Positions 4,617-7,382 of a DNA stretch of 7,382 nt are shown here, piece by piece. The stretch spans positions 1 through 7,382 of the forward strand of contig PMHN01000114.1 of NCBI GenBank assembly GCA_003156695.1. The letters are read 5' to 3'. The DNA comes from Gammaproteobacteria bacterium (lineage in GTDB: Bacteria; Pseudomonadota; Gammaproteobacteria; Steroidobacterales; Steroidobacteraceae). The first letter of the stretch is position 1; each line of letters begins with the position of its first letter. Under the pieces are notes generated by a model. The model was not told the origin of the DNA, did not search any database, and saw only the letters and a program-made list of their open reading frames with translations. The position numbers were made by a program, and so were the translations under genes.

Positions 4617-6389
4617 TCATTGCGCCGGCGGGCGATCGGCCTCGAACAACTTCTCCAGCTGCTGCGCAGCCTCGCGCGAGGTGGCGAGGAACTTCTCGGC
4701 ATCGTCCTTGACCTGGTACTGGGCCTCGAGGGTTGCTTCATCGGCCTGGCGGAAGCGGCGCACGGCCTCGCGGGCGGCGGCCGGCGTCTCCCCGAGCGCT
4801 TCCAGCACCGCGGCCGCCATTTCCAGGCTGGAACCATAGGTCTCGCGGATCAGGTTGGTGACCCCCGCGTCCTTGAGGGCGAAGGCGTGCTGGCGATTAC
4901 GCGCGCGGGCAAACACCTTCAGGTGCGGGAACTGCTCGCGGGCCAGTATCGCGGTGCGTACCGAGGCGTCCACCTCGTCGATCGCGAGCACCAGGATGCG
5001 CGCGGTTTGCGCGCCTGCGGCACGCAACAGATCGAGCCGCGAGGCATCGCCGTAGTACACCCGGTTGCCGAAACGGCGCACGAAGTCCACGTGCGTCTGG
5101 CTGCTGTCGAGGGCGGTGAACGGCAGGCCCTTCACGCGCAGGATGCGGGCCACGATCTGCCCGAAACGTCCGAAGCCGGCGATGATCACCGGAATGTCGT
5201 GCTCGTCGATGGCGTCGAAGGGCCGCGCGGATTCGGGGAGCCGGCGCTTGAGCAGCGCCTCGTGCGCCAACTGCAGCAGCGGCCCCAACATCATCGACAG
5301 CGTTACGGCCAGCACCAGAAGATCCGCGACCCGCGCGTCGAGGATCTGCTGTGCAGCTGCGAGCGTGAACAGCACGAACGCGAACTCGCCCCCGGCAGGC
5401 AGCGCGAACCCCAGCCGCCACGCCGCGTCCGGGCGCAGCCGGGAGAGGCGCCCGAGAGCGGTGATGGCGAGCACCTTGATCACCAGGAAGCCGGCGGTGA
5501 GTGCCAGCAGGGTCAGCGGCTCTGATCTGAAGAGCCCGAGATTCGCGGTCATGCCGACGGCGACGAAGAACAGACCCAGCAGCAGGCCCTTGAAGGGTTC
5601 CAGATCCGCCTCCAGCTCATGGCGGAATTCACTGTCGGCGAGCAATACGCCGGCGAGAAACGCGCCCAGCGCCATGGACAGCCCGACGAGATTCGCGAGC
5701 AACGCCGTGAGGATCACGGTGAGGAGCGCCGCCGCGGTAAAAACTTCCACGACGCGTACGCGGGCCACCACCCGCAGCGCCGGCCGCAACAACAGTCGTC
5801 CGCCGCCGATCACGACGGCGATCACTGCCACGAGTTTCAGCAGCGGCATCCACCAGGCCCCGGTGGCGTGGGCGTGCCCGAGCGGCGACAGCAACGGCAG
5901 CACCGCCAGCACCGGCAGCACCGCGAGGTCCTGGAAGAGGAGAATTCCGAAGGCGGCGCGTCCTTGCTGCGTCTTCAGCTGACCGCGCTCGGCGAGTACC
6001 TGCAGCACCAGTGGCGTCGAGGTCAACGACAGGCCGAAGCCGATGATGGCCGCCGGTATCGGCGGCTCACCGAGTGCCCAGGCGGCTGACCCCAGGAGCG
6101 CTGCGCAGATGAGCACCTGCGCCGCCCCGAGGCCGAACACCACCCGGCGCATGACCCAAAGTCGTGTCGGTTGCAGCTCCAGCCCGATGATGAACAGCAG
6201 CAGCACGATGCCGAACTGCGATACCTGCAGGATGCGGCCGACTTCCCCGATGAGATTCAGGCCCCAGGGGCCGATCACGAGACCCGCCGCGAGGTAACCC
6301 AGGATCGAGCTCAGGCGCAGAAAGCGGAACAGCGAGACCGCGACGACGGCGGCGGCCAGGAGAATCGCGGTCTGGGCAAGGGAGATCAT
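4617..6389 (-). CDS. CPA2 cation/proton antiporter, KefB/KefC-like, with RCK domain
   Basis: This inner-membrane protein probably exchanges K+ or Na+ for H+. Its 590 residues compare with about 600-620 in E. coli KefB and KefC. Roughly twelve hydrophobic segments occupy residues 1-375. Family motifs visible are LGYLAAGLVIGPWGL (30-44), SLTSTPLVLQVLAERG (121-136), LLFQDLAVLP with Asp154 as the likely ion-binding acid (150-159), ELEADLEPFKGLLLGLFF (258-275, matching the KefC regulatory loop) and GGEFAFVLF (333-341). The cytosolic KTN/RCK domain starts near 399 with the nucleotide-binding GFGRFGQ (405-411), an acidic Asp428 at the end of beta-2, and YYGDASRLDLLRAAGA (445-460). A charged tail ends the protein. 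No KefF/KefG quinone-reductase partner is adjacent, so glutathione gating is not shown. The start has no clear ribosome binding site, but MISLAQTAILLAAA begins the first membrane helix. Divergent from the protease gene. Confidence 0.9.
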   Translation of the reverse strand: MISLAQTAILLAAAVVAVSLFRFLRLSSILGYLAAGLVIGPWGLNLIGEVGRILQVSQFGIVLLLFIIGLELQPTRLWVMRRVVFGLGAAQVLICAALLGSAAWALGEPPIPAAIIGFGLSLTSTPLVLQVLAERGQLKTQQGRAAFGILLFQDLAVLPVLAVLPLLSPLGHAHATGAWWMPLLKLVAVIAVVIGGGRLLLRPALRVVARVRVVEVFTAAALLTVILTALLANLVGLSMALGAFLAGVLLADSEFRHELEADLEPFKGLLLGLFFVAVGMTANLGLFRSEPLTLLALTAGFLVIKVLAITALGRLSRLRPDAAWRLGFALPAGGEFAFVLFTLAAAQQILDARVADLLVLAVTLSMMLGPLLQLAHEALLKRRLPESARPFDAIDEHDIPVIIAGFGRFGQIVARILRVKGLPFTALDSSQTHVDFVRRFGNRVYYGDASRLDLLRAAGAQTARILVLAIDEVDASVRTAILAREQFPHLKVFARARNRQHAFALKDAGVTNLIRETYGSSLEMAAAVLEALGETPAAAREAVRRFRQADEATLEAQYQVKDDAEKFLATSREAAQQLEKLFEADRPPAQ

Positions 6390-6442
6390 GCTGGGCGTTC
6401 ACGGATTCTGGCAGATCCTTGAGATTTCCGCGCCGCATCCCC
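6390..6442. promoter_or_regulatory. Short divergent control region, antiporter/protease
   Basis: These 53 bases separate the two divergent start codons and should hold 5' leaders or promoters for both genes. I find no convincing -10/-35 pair or ribosome binding site on either strand. The only structure noted is a 9-base dyad, TCTGGCAGA (6407-6415). Promoters may lie inside the opposite gene's coding region. Confidence 0.35.
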
Positions 6443-7382
6443 ATGCCTTGCCGGATGCTGGAAAACGTACCGCTGCCGGGTGCGGCACCGACCCTTTCAC
6501 CCACCGAGCCGCTCGATGCATATTCCGCCGCCGTGGTCGGGGCGGTGGCCGCCGTCGGGCCCGCGGTCGTCAGCGTCTACGTCGGCGGAGCGGAGCAGGC
6601 CGCGCGGGCGCGCGGCGGCGCCGGCTCCGGAGTGGTGGTGACACCGGACGGATACCTCCTCACCAACGAGCACGTCGTGCAAAAGGTAAGCGAAGCGCGC
6701 GTCACCTTCATCGACGGCCGCAGTGTTCCCGCGGTGGTCACCGGGCGCGATCCGGCTACGGACCTCGCCGTCCTCCGGGCCCAGGCGGGCGCGCTCCCGT
6801 ACGCACAGCTCGCAGCTTCGCAGTGCCTGCGTCCCGGTCAGCTGGTGATTGCCGTGGGTAACCCATACGGGTTCGAGTCCACCGTGTCGGCCGGAGTCGT
6901 GAGCGCGCTGGGACGGTCGCTGCGCAGCCGGCACGGCCGGCTCATCGAAGGTGTAGTGCAGCACAGCGCCGCCTTGAATCCCGGCAACTCAGGCGGCCCG
7001 CTCACCGATGCGAGCGGGCGAGTCGCCGGCATCAACACCGCCATCATCGCCATCGCCCAGGGGATAGGCTTTGCGATCCCGGCGGCCACGGCCCAATGGG
7101 TGCTCACCGAGATCCTCACCCAGGGGCGGGTGCGCCGCGCCTGGCTTGGAGTTGCGGCGCGTGACCGCCCGCTGGATTTGCGCCTGGTGCGCGCGCTAGG
7201 CCTCAACGCCGCGCGCGCCGTGGAAATCCTGTCGCGCGAGCTTGAAGGGCCCGCTGCCGGCGCGGACTTGCGCGCCGGGGATCTCATCGTGGGCGTGAAC
7301 GGTCAGAGCGTTGACGGCATCGATGCGCTGCACCGCGCCCTGGGCCGTGTTCCGCCCGGTGCGGAACTGCAACTTTCGATCG
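6443..7382 (+). CDS. HtrA/Deg-like S1C serine protease with PDZ domain, C-terminal end cut
   Basis: This is a trypsin-like protease of the DegP/DegS family, active in protein quality control. From the ATG at 6443, 313 codons are open to the window edge. The catalytic triad is complete: His77 in LLTNEHVV, Asp107 in DPATDLAVL, and Ser183 in LNPGNSGGPL. GSGVVVTPDGYLLTNEHVV, AVGNPYG and GIGFAIPA are family hallmarks. A PDZ domain begins near 232 (RRAWLGV) with AGADLRAGDLIVGVNGQ, and is truncated by the edge. The N-terminus has no signal peptide or membrane anchor; after a Pro-rich start it goes straight to LDAYSAAVVGAVAAVGPAVVSV, as in other signal-less S1C proteases. An in-frame ATG at 6455 is an equally good start, and neither has a ribosome binding site. 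The cellular location is therefore uncertain. Confidence 0.88.
   Translation, partial: MPCRMLENVPLPGAAPTLSPTEPLDAYSAAVVGAVAAVGPAVVSVYVGGAEQAARARGGAGSGVVVTPDGYLLTNEHVVQKVSEARVTFIDGRSVPAVVTGRDPATDLAVLRAQAGALPYAQLAASQCLRPGQLVIAVGNPYGFESTVSAGVVSALGRSLRSRHGRLIEGVVQHSAALNPGNSGGPLTDASGRVAGINTAIIAIAQGIGFAIPAATAQWVLTEILTQGRVRRAWLGVAARDRPLDLRLVRALGLNAARAVEILSRELEGPAAGADLRAGDLIVGVNGQSVDGIDALHRALGRVPPGAELQLSI

Noticed and set aside
4617..4837. N-terminal extension of DUF924 to an ATG at 4837
   Set aside because: The extra 74 codons lie within the antiporter gene, are Arg/Pro/Ser-rich and match nothing in the DUF924 family.
6407..6415. Dyad TCTGGCAGA as an operator
   Set aside because: Nine bases is too short to separate from chance and no promoter is visible beside it.

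Overview
The window is GC-rich proteobacterial DNA. The gene content (a cbpA-cbpM chaperone pair, a GcvA-like LysR regulator, a KefB/C-type antiporter, a SPOR lipoprotein and a bactofilin) best fits a gammaproteobacterium, possibly from the Xanthomonadales/Nevskiales side. That placement is inferred from gene families, not from a marker gene. I see no tRNA, rRNA, insertion sequence, phage gene or CRISPR array, and the protein-coding part looks like ordinary chromosome.

Layout. 1-208 (minus) is the start of a bactofilin gene that runs off the left edge. It is divergent from a lipoprotein gene with a C-terminal SPOR domain (261-1106, plus). About 540 bases follow with no conventional gene (1107-1647). 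This stretch is dense in inverted repeats: a GC hairpin after the SPOR stop codon, a probable small RNA ending in a strong intrinsic terminator (about 1200-1359, plus), a 14-bp hairpin best paired as minus-strand RNA (1397-1446), and a 21-codon minus-strand ORF with a very good ribosome binding site (1454-1519). A LysR regulator (1648-2541, minus) is divergent from cbpA (2712-3677) and cbpM (3693-4001), a J-domain co-chaperone and its inhibitor. The cbpM stop overlaps by 7 bases the stop of a DUF924 gene (3995-4615, minus). DUF924 lies one base downstream of a CPA2 (KefB/C-type) cation/proton antiporter gene (4617-6389, minus). An HtrA-like S1C serine protease without a visible signal peptide (from 6443, plus) is divergent from the antiporter and runs off the right edge.

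How they fit together. Three modules are visible: envelope/cell shape (bactofilin and SPOR lipoprotein), protein quality control (CbpA/CbpM and the HtrA-like protease), and cytoplasmic pH/potassium or electrophile stress (the antiporter with coupled DUF924). The most promising undescribed element is the non-coding stretch 1107-1647. There the candidate plus-strand small RNA and a candidate minus-strand leader-type RNA carry near-identical C-rich modules, and the small ORF's ribosome binding site has an exact 8-base complement inside the downstream hairpin. All RNA claims are read by eye and need folding, comparison across relatives and transcript data.
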